Assembly (NCBI RefSeq): GCF_004122735.1
Contig: NZ_SDIF01000008.1
Coordinates: forward strand, 1 to 64,000
Direction: 5' to 3'
DNA from: Streptomyces sioyaensis
GTDB lineage: Bacteria > Actinomycetota > Actinomycetes > Streptomycetales > Streptomycetaceae
DNA length: 64,000 bases
The translations under genes were made by a program, and so were the position numbers. Each line of letters opens with the position of its first letter. The stretch's first letter is position 1. Of this stretch, positions 21,028 through 28,872 are shown piece by piece. Below the pieces are notes generated by a model. That model was given only the letters and a program-made list of their open reading frames with translations, had not been told where the DNA came from and searched no databases.

Positions 21028-21717
21028 ATGGCGATCGTGGGTATATGCATCGCGACGATAGAAGGTGGCGTGGTATGCCACCAGGAGATCGGCCGCGAAG
21101 CCGCAAGGCGCGGCATCGAGTGTCCGGAGATAGTGACCCACACGCCGAAGTACGAGAAAATCGGCCGCGCCATCGCTGCGGATGACTTCTCTGATCTCGG
21201 CTCGACTCTGGCCGATTCGGTCAACCTTACAGCGGCGGCGGGTGCCGATTTCGCGATAATCCCGTCCAACACGATGCATGCCGTATTTGATGAGGTCGTG
21301 CGGCACGCAAAGATTCCGGTACTCAGCATCATTGACAGCACCGCGGCTCAATGCCGAAAGGACGGGTACCGTCGGGTGGGTGTTCTCGGCACCACATCGA
21401 CCGCGAAGCGCCGCCTGTATGACGCCCCCTTGGCGTCGATGGGGATCGAGGTGGTCTACCCATCGGACGAGGACCAGGACGCGGTGTCCGGGATCATTTC
21501 AAACGAACTGACAAAGGGTGTTTTCCTGGACGAGAGCCGACGTGTGCTCGAAAGTGTCGCCCACCGAGTCGAGCGAGAGGTGGACGCCATTCTTCTCGGC
21601 TGCACCGAACTTCCTTTGGTGATGAATGCCGAGGGCTTCGAGGTGCCCTGCGTGGACACCACCAGACTTCTTTCGCATGCGGCGCTGGACATGGCGTACG
21701 AGAGCTGGCCCGGATGA
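21028..21717 (+). CDS. Aspartate/glutamate/hydantoin racemase-family protein
   Basis: A 229-aa protein of the Asp/Glu racemase superfamily with ribosome site GGAGGGAATGAA before ATG. The second catalytic cysteine is present (C192 in LLGCTELPL), but the position of the first, normally in a C-N-T motif, is serine (S80 in IIPSNTMH). Related enzymes with a non-Cys residue here act one-sidedly or on other substrates, so simple racemisation is not assured. Codon use is noticeably less GC-biased than the aldolase gene before it, which may reflect separate origin. Confidence 0.82.
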   Translation: MAIVGICIATIEGGVVCHQEIGREAARRGIECPEIVTHTPKYEKIGRAIAADDFSDLGSTLADSVNLTAAAGADFAIIPSNTMHAVFDEVVRHAKIPVLSIIDSTAAQCRKDGYRRVGVLGTTSTAKRRLYDAPLASMGIEVVYPSDEDQDAVSGIISNELTKGVFLDESRRVLESVAHRVEREVDAILLGCTELPLVMNAEGFEVPCVDTTRLLSHAALDMAYESWPG

Positions 21718-21770
21718 GATGTCCGTGAAAGCGGGGCAGGCCGCCGACGGGCGACGGGCCACGACCGCCG

Positions 21771-21790
21771 GTCGACCGTCGACCGTCGAC
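21771..21790. repeat. Triple 7-bp tandem repeat between convergent genes
   Basis: GTCGACC is repeated almost three times in the short gap between the racemase gene and DUF5997. Being self-complementary (GTCGAC) it may form a small hairpin, but termination function is only a guess. Confidence 0.4.
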
Positions 21791-21813
21791 GGGTCAGGAA
21801 AGCGTCAGCGGAG

Positions 21814-22209
21814 TCATTCCGCCCGCTTCGCGTCCTTCTCCTGCTGCTTCTCCTTGATGCGTACGGCTTCCTTGCGGACCTCGGCCTGGGTGGCGCGTTC
21901 CTTCTGCAGCCACTCGGGAAGCTCCTGCTTCAGCGCGTCGATCTGCTCGGTGGTGAGGGGCTCGGTGACGCCGCCGCGCACCAGGCCCGAGATGGAGACG
22001 CCGAGCTTCGCCGCGACCACCGGGCGGGGGTGCGGGCCGTTGCGCCGCAGCTCCACCAGCCACTCCGGCGGATCGGCCTGCAGCGCGTTGAGCTCGCTGC
22101 GCGAGACCACACCCTCCTGGAACTCGGCGGGGGTGGCTTCGAGGAACACACCCAACTTCTTTGCCGCGGTCGCGGGCTTCATGGTCTGGGTGGTCTGGTG
22201 CGACGTCAT
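21814..22209 (-). CDS. DUF5997 family protein
   Basis: A 131-aa soluble, highly charged protein matching the actinobacterial DUF5997 pattern (MKPATAAKKLGVFLEATP-EFQ, then a C-terminal Lys/Glu/Gln helix). Function unknown. ATG at 22209 lacks a ribosome site but lies 8 nt after TACCCT, so translation from a leaderless mRNA is likely. It diverges from a stand-alone LysR effector-domain protein, a pairing that appears functional. Confidence 0.85.
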   Translation of the reverse strand: MTSHQTTQTMKPATAAKKLGVFLEATPAEFQEGVVSRSELNALQADPPEWLVELRRNGPHPRPVVAAKLGVSISGLVRGGVTEPLTTEQIDALKQELPEWLQKERATQAEVRKEAVRIKEKQQEKDAKRAE

Positions 22210-22267
22210 GGTGTCAAGGGTAGCCAGCGTGTGCGAGGGCTCCGACCACGACCGGTAACCTGGCGGC
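22210..22267. promoter_or_regulatory. Divergent promoters, apparently leaderless on both sides
   Basis: The 58-nt gap has TACCCT 8 nt before the DUF5997 ATG on the reverse strand and TAACCT about 7 nt before the GTG of the LysR-domain gene on the forward strand. Both fit the TAnnnT -10 element of the main Streptomyces sigma factor and neither start has a Shine-Dalgarno sequence. Confidence 0.5.
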
Positions 22268-23056
22268 GTGACAGGCTCCGATGTGCCCCCCTCGTTCCGG
22301 CTCGCGTACGTACCGGGCGTGACGCCGGCCAAGTGGGTGCGTATCTGGCAGGAGCGGCTGCCCGGCATCCCGCTGACCCTGGTCGCGGTGGCCGCCACCG
22401 AGGCCGCCGGTGTGCTGCGGGACGGCGGCGCCGACGCGGGTTTCGTACGGCTGCCGGTCGACCGCACGACCTTCAGCGCGATCCCCCTCTACACCGAGAC
22501 GACGGTGGTCGTGGTCCCGAAGGACCACCTCGTGGCGGCGGTCGACGAGGTGTCCGCCGAGGACCTGGCCGACGACATCGTGCTGCACCCCCTCGATGAC
22601 ACCCTCGACTGGGAGACCCTGCCGGGCCGCCCCGCGAACGAGCGTCCCGCCACGACCGCGGACGCCATCGAGCTGGTGGCGGCCGGGGTGGGCGTGCTCG
22701 TCGTCCCGCAGTCGCTCGCCCGGCTGCACCACCGCAGGGACCTCACCTACCGGCCCCTCACCGATGCCCCCCAGTCGCGGGTCGCGCTGTCCTGGCCGGA
22801 GGACGCGACCACCGACCTGGTGGAGGACTTCATCGGGATCGTGCGCGGGCGGACGGTCAACAGCACCCGGGGCCGCACCACCGCACCGGCCGAGCCGAAG
22901 TCGTCGAAGCGCGCTCCCGCCGGCGGTGCGCGGCGCAAGCCCGCGGCCGGCAAGACGGCCGGTAAGACGACTGGAAAGACGGCCGGCAAGACCCCGCGCG
23001 GCGGTGCCGGCGGGGCCAAGGGCGGCAAGAGCGGCAAGCCCCGCCGCCGGTCGTAG
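22268..23056 (+). CDS. Stand-alone LysR effector-binding domain with Lys/Arg-rich tail
   Basis: A 262-aa protein whose residues 1-195 match the periplasmic-binding-like effector domain of LysR regulators (FRLAYVPGVTPAKW, then LHPLDD and GVGVLVVPQSLARL) but with no helix-turn-helix. Residues from about 200 to the end are low-complexity basic sequence with repeats of the type GKTAGKT, like histone-H1 or HU tails, likely to bind DNA non-specifically. GTG start, probably leaderless. It may form a two-gene module with divergent DUF5997. A regulator lacking its own DNA-binding head would need a partner or use the tail. Confidence 0.85.
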   Translation: MTGSDVPPSFRLAYVPGVTPAKWVRIWQERLPGIPLTLVAVAATEAAGVLRDGGADAGFVRLPVDRTTFSAIPLYTETTVVVVPKDHLVAAVDEVSAEDLADDIVLHPLDDTLDWETLPGRPANERPATTADAIELVAAGVGVLVVPQSLARLHHRRDLTYRPLTDAPQSRVALSWPEDATTDLVEDFIGIVRGRTVNSTRGRTTAPAEPKSSKRAPAGGARRKPAAGKTAGKTTGKTAGKTPRGGAGGAKGGKSGKPRRRS

Positions 23057-23146
23057 CCCCCCGCCGCCGGTCAGTGGCCCCTGCGGCGCGCGTCCGGGCA
23101 CGACGAATCCGCCGCCCCTTGCCAGGACGGCGTATCGCCGTGCGCG

Positions 23147-23338
23147 TCAGGCGTGCTGCGGAACCTCGTTCTTCAGCTCGGCCTTGATCTGCTCCCGCAG
23201 TTCGGGGCTGTCCGCGTGCCCATGGACGGAGACCGCGTGCTCGGCGGCGGCGCGGATCACTTCGTCCTCCTCGCCGGAGATGACGAGGGTGCAGTTCATC
23301 TCGCTCGGGTGATCCCGGCAGTCGACCTTCTTCCGCAT
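23147..23338 (-). CDS. DUF1059 small protein
   Basis: A 63-aa cytoplasmic protein with the DUF1059 pattern: MRKKVDCRD near the start, a C-x(n)-CTLVISG segment, and a C-terminal helix VHGH-ELREQIK. Function unknown. GAGGAGG precedes ATG at the ideal distance. It diverges from the methyltransferase gene. Confidence 0.85.
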   Translation of the reverse strand: MRKKVDCRDHPSEMNCTLVISGEEDEVIRAAAEHAVSVHGHADSPELREQIKAELKNEVPQHA

Positions 23339-23462
23339 GGTGCACCTCCTCGTTCTTCCAGTGTCGGCCGGTGCCGTCCCCCCGTCGAATACGGCGAATC
23401 CCGTATGGCGCGGCGGGCGGCCGCGCTGCTGCAGTGGGAGAGGACGGAGGAGGTGGGCGCGC

Positions 23463-24551
23463 ATGGCGACCTCTGCCGACCTCACACCCGGTGGGGCCCT
23501 GGACGAGGAGCGGGTGCAGCAGTTCCTGGAGAAGGTGATCTCGGACAGCGCCGCCGCGGTCGCCGGCCTGTGCACCTCGCTCGGCGACCGGCTCGGGCTG
23601 TACGCGGCCATGGCCGGTGCCGGGCCGCTCACCTCCACACAGCTCGCCGACCGCACCGGGCTGGCCGAACGCTATGTGCGCGAATGGCTGGCCGCCCAGG
23701 TGGCCGGCGAATACGTCACCTACGCGCCCGGCACCGACACCTACCTGCTGCCCGACGAGCACGCCGCCGTCCTGGCGGACCAGGACGCCCCCACGTACGC
23801 GGCCGGTTTCTTCACCCTGCTGCAGGCCCTCTACGCCACCGAGGACGCCCTCATGACGGCCTTTCGCACCGGAGAGGGCGTCGGCTGGGAGGAGCACGGC
23901 CCGGCGCTGTTCGCCGGTACCGCGAAGTTCTTCCGCCCCGGCTATGCGGCCGCGCTGGTACCGGAGTGGCTGACCGCGCTGGACGGCGTGGTGGAGAAGC
24001 TGGAGCGCGGCGCGCTCGTCGCGGACGTCGGGTGCGGATACGGCTACTCCACGACGCTGATGGCGCAGGCCTTTCCCCGGTCACGGTTCCGCGGCTTCGA
24101 CTTCCACCGCCCGTCCGTCGAGGCGGCCCGCGAGAACGTGGCCGAGCAGGGCCTGGGCGACCGGGTCAGCTTCGAGGTCGCCACCGCCCAGGACTTCCCG
24201 GGCGAGGACTTCGACCTGATCACGTTCTTCGACTGTCTACATGACATCGGCGATCCGGGCGGCGCCCTCCACCACGCCGAGGAGGCACTGGCCGACGACG
24301 GGACCTGCATGCTCGTCGAGCCGAACGTCTCGGCGCACGCCGAGGAGAACACCAACCCCATCGGCCGGGCGATCACCGCATCCTCGGTCGCCGTCTGTCT
24401 GCCGTCCGCGCTGGCCCAGCACGGGCCGCAGGCACTGGGAAACCACGCGGGTGAGGAGGCGATGCGGCAGATCGCCGACGAAGCCGGCCTCCACCACTGG
24501 CGACTCGCCGCGGAGACCCCCGTCAACCGCGTCTATGCCGTCGGACGCTGA
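23463..24551 (+). CDS. Class I SAM-dependent methyltransferase with N-terminal winged helix
   Basis: A 362-aa methyltransferase. Residues about 20-90 form a winged-helix dimerisation region (LADRTGLAERYVREWLAAQVAGEYV) like that in O-methyltransferases, and VADVGCGYG at about 187-194 is the SAM-binding motif I, followed by the acidic motif FRGFDFH. The start at 23463 follows GGAGGAGG. Substrate unknown; proteins of this build methylate small molecules. It is monocistronic and followed by a terminator. Confidence 0.85.
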   Translation: MATSADLTPGGALDEERVQQFLEKVISDSAAAVAGLCTSLGDRLGLYAAMAGAGPLTSTQLADRTGLAERYVREWLAAQVAGEYVTYAPGTDTYLLPDEHAAVLADQDAPTYAAGFFTLLQALYATEDALMTAFRTGEGVGWEEHGPALFAGTAKFFRPGYAAALVPEWLTALDGVVEKLERGALVADVGCGYGYSTTLMAQAFPRSRFRGFDFHRPSVEAARENVAEQGLGDRVSFEVATAQDFPGEDFDLITFFDCLHDIGDPGGALHHAEEALADDGTCMLVEPNVSAHAEENTNPIGRAITASSVAVCLPSALAQHGPQALGNHAGEEAMRQIADEAGLHHWRLAAETPVNRVYAVGR

Positions 24552-24564
24552 GGCGTCTGACGCG

Positions 24565-24593
24565 CCCGGCCGGTCTTCCCCCGGCCGGCCGGG
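24565..24593 (+). terminator. Terminator of the methyltransferase gene
   Basis: A 9-bp perfect stem (24565-24573 with 24585-24593) 14 nt after the stop codon. Confidence 0.65.
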
Positions 24594-24680
24594 TGGCCAC
24601 CGTCGGGCGGGTGTCCCCGTCGGCCGGGTGGAAGCCGCCGTTCGTCCTCCGGGCGTCCCGCCCGCCGGGCGGGCCCTCGT

Positions 24681-24709
24681 TTGACTGGCCCCTGCCCCCT
24701 CGGCACGCT
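24681..24709 (+). promoter_or_regulatory. Leaderless sigma-70-type promoter of the LuxR gene
   Basis: TTGACT (24681-24686), 17-nt spacer, CACGCT (24704-24709), then ATG only 6 nt later with no ribosome site. The spacing places the transcription start at or beside the A of ATG. Confidence 0.5.
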
Positions 24710-24715
24710 GGACGT

Positions 24716-25465
24716 ATGAGCGCGGCCGCGGAGGCCGGCCTGCGGCGCATTCTCGCCGTCGTGGACCTCTTGGGCGATGCCGTCGACGAGGAGTCCCTCG
24801 TTCCGGCCCTGCTGCCGCTGTTGCTCGCCGCCGTCCCCGGCGACAGCATCGTCTGGTCCCCCCGCGCCGGCTCCGCCGACCGCCCGCTCACCCTGCCCGC
24901 CGGCCTGCTGACCGACGACATCCGGGAGGCGTTCGCCCGCGAGTCGGCCGCCGACCCCCTCGTCGCCCACACCACCCTGGGCCCGGGCACCCCGATGCGC
25001 CGCTCCACACTCCAGACCCCCGGCGAATTCCATGCCCTCGCCGCCTACACCGACGTCTACCGGCCGTGCGGCAGCGAGCATCAGCTGGCGATGTCGTTCC
25101 CCGCCGGCAATGCGGACGGGGTGCCGCGGAGGGTCTGTGTGGCGTTCAGCCGCAGTGGCGGCGACTTCTCCGACGACGACGTGGCGGCCGCCGCCGTCCT
25201 GCGCACCCGGCTCAGCCGCGTCCTCGGCCGGCTCGCCCCGCCGACGCCCGTGCCGTCCCCCGTCACCCGCCGCGAGTCCGCCGTCCTCGCCCTGCTCGCC
25301 CGGGGCCTGACGAACCAGCAGATCGCCCACCGGCTGGCGATCAGCCCGCGGACCGTCGACAAGCATCTGGAGCACGCCTACGCAAAGCTCCAGGTGGGCG
25401 GCCGGGTCGAGGCGGCGAACGCCTGGCGGTCCCGCAGCCCGGCGGTGGCGCGGCCCGCGCCGTAG
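24716..25465 (+). CDS. LuxR-family transcriptional regulator
   Basis: A 249-aa regulator. The C-terminal GerE-type helix-turn-helix is clear at about residues 182-232 (TRRESAVLALLARGLTNQQIAHRLAISPRTVDKHLEHAYAKLQV). The N-terminal 170 residues have no receiver aspartate and look like a small sensory domain, so it is not a classical response regulator. No partner is evident; IS110 lies immediately downstream. Confidence 0.85.
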   Translation: MSAAAEAGLRRILAVVDLLGDAVDEESLVPALLPLLLAAVPGDSIVWSPRAGSADRPLTLPAGLLTDDIREAFARESAADPLVAHTTLGPGTPMRRSTLQTPGEFHALAAYTDVYRPCGSEHQLAMSFPAGNADGVPRRVCVAFSRSGGDFSDDDVAAAAVLRTRLSRVLGRLAPPTPVPSPVTRRESAVLALLARGLTNQQIAHRLAISPRTVDKHLEHAYAKLQVGGRVEAANAWRSRSPAVARPAP

Positions 25466-25599
25466 GGATACGGGCGGGGACACGGACCAGGAGGCCGCGG
25501 CCGGTGGGCCGCCCACAGGGACGACGTCCGCACGGCCCGCACCGATGAGTTTCCGTGGCCGTCGGCGTCTACCCGTTGCACAGCACAGGCGGGCGCTGC

Positions 25600-27010
25600 G
25601 GCGCCGGACGACGGGAGTCTCAATGACTGAGTCAAGCCGCGTGCGCGACCGGTGGGTCGGAGGTGAACACCCGGTTGTCGCGCAGGAGGGCCCACAGGAC
25701 GCCGGCTCGTCGGCGGGCCAGGGCGATGACGGCCTGGACGTGCTTGCACCCCTCGGCACGCTTCTTGAGGTAGAAGTCCCGGTTCGGCCCCTCGCGGATG
25801 ATGCTGGTCTGCGCGGACATGTAGAACACCCTGCGCAGGCGACGGCTGTAGCGCTTGGGACGGTGCATGTTGCCAGTCCTGCGGCCGGAGTCACGCGGAA
25901 CGGGCACGAGACCGGCAGCGGAGGCCAGGTGGCCGGCGTCCGCATAGGCCGTGAGGTCGCCGGCGGCAACGACGAACTCGGCGCCGAGTATGGGGCCCAT
26001 GCCGGGCAGAGACTCGATGGTCCCGGCCTGCGGATGGGCGCGGAAGGTCTCGCGGATCTGCTTGTCGATGCGCTTCAGCCGGTCGTCCAGCGCGAGAATC
26101 TCGGCAGCCAGCTCAGCGACGATCGGCCCGGCGACGTCCTCACCGGGCAGGGCGGTCTGCTGGGCTTGAGCGGCCTCCAGAGCGGTGGCCGCGACCGCGT
26201 CGGCATTGCGGACACCGCGGTTGGCAAGCCAGGCTGTCAGCCGGGCCCGCCCGCGGCGGCGTATCGCAGCCGGAGTCTGGTACCCGGTCAGCAGCACCAG
26301 GGCACCCTTGTGGGCCGAGTAGTCAAAGGCTCGCTCCAGGGCCGGGAAGACGCCGGTCAGCACGTCGCGGAGCCGGTTGATCATCCGCACCCGGTCGGCC
26401 ACCAAGTCGGACCGGTGAGCGGTCAGCAGCGCGAGGTCGGCGGCCAGCTGAGCCGGCACATCAATCGCGGCGAAGTCCCGACGGTGACGCGACGTCTCGG
26501 CGATCACGTAAGCGTCGCGGGCGTCGGTCTTCGCCTCGCCCCGATAGGCACCGGCCATGCGGTTGACAGTCCGGCCGGGCACGTAGACCGCCTGCTGACC
26601 GTGAGCCGCGAGCAGGGCCAGCAGCAGCGCCGAGGACGTCCCCGAGATGTCCACTGCCCAGCGGACCTCGTCCGCCAGCTCCAGGATCTCGCCGAGCGCG
26701 GCAAGGATTGCCGACTCGTCGTTCTCGATCTTCTTCGACCACAACGTCGCACCGGTCCCATCGACCACCGCCGCCCAGTGGTGCCCCTTGCCCGCGTCGA
26801 TACCGACCCAGACCTCGCTCCGTCGGTCGCTCACTCGCCCCTCCTCGTTCCGCACAGCGTGCCGTTGGCCCGAGGAACACCCCGCCGTCATCTCCGTAAT
26901 CAGCGACCGCACAAGCGCGCACATCTCAATCAGCAGCCAGGGCGCCCCGGAGAGCCGGACGGCCACTCCCATCGAGCCACTGAAGGCAAGACCTCATAAG
27001 CCACATCCGG
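25600..27010 (-). mobile_element. IS110-family insertion sequence (ends approximate)
   Basis: One transposase gene flanked by about 200 nt of non-coding DNA on its 5' side and a short 3' side. IS110 elements lack terminal inverted repeats and target duplications, so the boundaries cannot be fixed by eye. The 5' non-coding end is the place where IS110 elements carry their guide (bridge) RNA. The gene is intact, so the element may be active. Confidence 0.7.
25632..26834 (-). CDS. IS110 transposase (DEDD serine-type recombinase)
   Basis: A 400-aa IS110 recombinase, complete. The N-terminal RuvC-like DEDD domain begins VWVGIDAGKGHHWA and contains AKTDARDAYVIAETSR; the C-terminal Transposase_20 domain contains ESLPGMGPILGAEFVVAAGDLTAYADAGHLASAAGLVP and the catalytic-serine region. 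GTG at 26834 follows GAGGAGGGG. It cuts and rejoins DNA during excision and RNA-guided insertion in characterised relatives. Confidence 0.93.
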   Translation of the reverse strand: MSDRRSEVWVGIDAGKGHHWAAVVDGTGATLWSKKIENDESAILAALGEILELADEVRWAVDISGTSSALLLALLAAHGQQAVYVPGRTVNRMAGAYRGEAKTDARDAYVIAETSRHRRDFAAIDVPAQLAADLALLTAHRSDLVADRVRMINRLRDVLTGVFPALERAFDYSAHKGALVLLTGYQTPAAIRRRGRARLTAWLANRGVRNADAVAATALEAAQAQQTALPGEDVAGPIVAELAAEILALDDRLKRIDKQIRETFRAHPQAGTIESLPGMGPILGAEFVVAAGDLTAYADAGHLASAAGLVPVPRDSGRRTGNMHRPKRYSRRLRRVFYMSAQTSIIREGPNRDFYLKKRAEGCKHVQAVIALARRRAGVLWALLRDNRVFTSDPPVAHAA

Positions 27011-27046
27011 CCCTCCCGGGCCACCTAACAACTTACGGAGGACCTC

Positions 27047-27499
27047 ATGACGACCGACAGCGAACGGAAGGCGGACGAGGCGCGGATCCGGGAGGTGCTG
27101 GAGGACCGGGCGGCCGCGACGACGGCGCGGGACGCCCGGCGGTTTCTGTCGCACTGCGCGCCGGACATCGTGGAGTTCAGCCTGGCGCCGCCGCTGCAGT
27201 ACAAGGGACCGCAGGCGCGGGACCAGCGGGCCGTCGAGGCCTGGTACGCGACCTGGCGGGGACCGATCGAGGTGACGCTGACCCAGCTGGAGATCACGGT
27301 CGGCGACGATGTCGCGTTCGGCCACAGCATCAACCGGATGCGCGGGACGAAGACGGACGGCTTCGAGGTGGAGCTGTGGAGCCGCGCCACCGTCGGACTC
27401 CGCAGGATCGACGGCACCTGGAAGATCACGCATGCGCATGACTCGGTGCCGTTCCTGATGGACGGATCGGGGCTGGCCGCGCTGGATCTGACGCCGTAG
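27047..27499 (+). CDS. SnoaL/NTF2-like (nuclear transport factor 2 fold) protein
   Basis: A 150-aa cone-fold protein of the SnoaL-like family (KADEARIREVLEDRAAATTARDARRFLSHCAPDIVEFS, later RRIDGTWKITHAHDSVPF). Such proteins are small isomerases, hydrolases or ligand binders. ACGGAGG precedes ATG. It lies right behind the IS110 5' end, so its native promoter may have been displaced. No pathway partner nearby. Confidence 0.85.
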   Translation: MTTDSERKADEARIREVLEDRAAATTARDARRFLSHCAPDIVEFSLAPPLQYKGPQARDQRAVEAWYATWRGPIEVTLTQLEITVGDDVAFGHSINRMRGTKTDGFEVELWSRATVGLRRIDGTWKITHAHDSVPFLMDGSGLAALDLTP

Positions 27500-27530
27500 C
27501 GGGACGGGACGGACCCGGCCGCGGCGCCGC

Positions 27531-27893
27531 TCAACGGGGCAGCGAGTGGCGCCGGTAGGTGACCATGTTGTGGCGGACGCGGGTGACTTCGACGGTCAGG
27601 TGGCGGTCCCGTCCGAGGGGGAAGTGCGCCGTGCAGCGCACCGCGTCGTACGGCACGGGCCGCAGGTCGCCGAAGCAGTGCACCGCGTCTGGCCCGCTGC
27701 GGAACGGCAGGGTGAGCTGGCCGCTGATCGCTCTGGCGATCTCGGTGCGCAGCACGGTGTGGGTGCCGTCGTCGACCTCGCTGGTGGCCTCGCGGTCGCG
27801 GAGCCGGGCGGCGGCGAACGCCAGCGCGCCCGCCGTGACCAGGGCCGTGAGGAGGCCGATGAGCAGGCCGCGCCGGAGCGGATGGGGCTCCAC
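27531..27893 (-). CDS. Small membrane-anchored protein, DUF4333-like pattern
   Basis: A 120-aa protein with an N-terminal membrane segment (GLLIGLLTALVTAGALAFAAARL) and an exported domain with two cysteines spaced as in DUF4333-like domains (VHCFGDLRPVPYDAVRCTAHFPLG). GTG start lies 5 nt after the stop of the upstream gene, so the two are coupled. Function unknown; the family name is tentative. Confidence 0.7.
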   Translation of the reverse strand: MEPHPLRRGLLIGLLTALVTAGALAFAAARLRDREATSEVDDGTHTVLRTEIARAISGQLTLPFRSGPDAVHCFGDLRPVPYDAVRCTAHFPLGRDRHLTVEVTRVRHNMVTYRRHSLPR

Positions 27894-27898
27894 CGCCG

Positions 27899-28636
27899 TC
27901 AGCTCCCGGTGCCGCGGGTGCCCCGGCGGCGGGCGAGGGCGCCCCAGCCGGCCGCGGCCATCAGCAGCAGGCCGCCGGCCGTCGTGGCCGTCCGGCCGGT
28001 ACCGGCCGCGCCGCCGAGGCCGGTGTCGGCGCCGCCCTGGGGGACGGTTCCGTCGGCGCCGCCGGAGACGATCATGGTGCCGGTGAGGACCTTCCGGCCG
28101 TCGCCGGATTCCTTGCCGCGCCCGCCGGCGTCCCCGTCGCCCTGTTCGGTGCCGTACCCCGCGCCGTGGTCCTCGTCGTCGCCGTCCCGGCCGGATGCCA
28201 GCGCGCTGGGCCGGGCGCCCGAGGTGCCGCCGCAGGTGAGGGTGACCGTGTACGAGCCGGGCGCCGTGCTCTCCGGGAGGATCGCGGTGCCCTCGGTCCG
28301 GCCGCTCTGGCCGGGCAGTTGCATCGCGGGGATGTCCGCCGCGTCGCCGAAGGTCGCCGTGGCGGATTCGCCCCCGCAGCTGCCGCCGTCGTGGACGGAG
28401 AAGGCGGTGCCCGGTGCCACCGGGTCGGGCTGTACGACCACCGTGCCGGCGGTGTCCTGGGCGGCGGGAGCGGCCTCGTTGACGGCGTCGCTCACCGCCC
28501 CGCCGACGGCCTCGGTGGCGGCGTCCGCACCGTCGCCGTCGCCGACGAGCAGGACGATCACCACCAGGGCGCCGGCCGCCAGGGCGTACGGGGATATCTG
28601 CCGTATGTGCATAACCCGAGACAAGCGCCCGGTCAC
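27899..28636 (-). CDS. Cell-surface protein with C-terminal membrane anchor
   Basis: A 245-aa secreted or surface protein. N-terminal hydrophobic segment (about 14-32) acts as signal or anchor; the middle has two cysteines (GSCGGES and LTCGGTSG) in an Ig-like domain reading APGTAFSVHD and APGSYTVTLTC; a Gly/Asp-rich linker follows; the C terminus is hydrophobic plus basic tail (GLLLMAAAGWGALARRRG) as in sortase substrates, but no LPXTG or LAXTG motif is seen. GTG at 28636 has GAGG upstream; ATG at 28612 is an alternative. Coupled to the next gene. The 236-nt gap 28637-28872 is empty. Confidence 0.7.
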   Translation of the reverse strand: MTGRLSRVMHIRQISPYALAAGALVVIVLLVGDGDGADAATEAVGGAVSDAVNEAAPAAQDTAGTVVVQPDPVAPGTAFSVHDGGSCGGESATATFGDAADIPAMQLPGQSGRTEGTAILPESTAPGSYTVTLTCGGTSGARPSALASGRDGDDEDHGAGYGTEQGDGDAGGRGKESGDGRKVLTGTMIVSGGADGTVPQGGADTGLGGAAGTGRTATTAGGLLLMAAAGWGALARRRGTRGTGS

Positions 28637-28872
28637 CCGCCGCGCACCTCGATCGAATGCCGCACCGGGGGCGAACTACCCGGGAACCCGTTCCGGCGCT
28701 CGCTGTTTCCGCAGGTCACACGGGTGCGTACGCCCCGTACGGCGGAGCGCGCGGAATGGGCTTTCCGGGTGGTGCGCCGGGACGGCCCCGGGACGTGCAC
28801 CGCACACCGCGTGAGAATGCTCCGCCGCCCGGCCGCCCGGCCGCCTCGTTCCGCTGGTGCGCGGGCGGCGGG

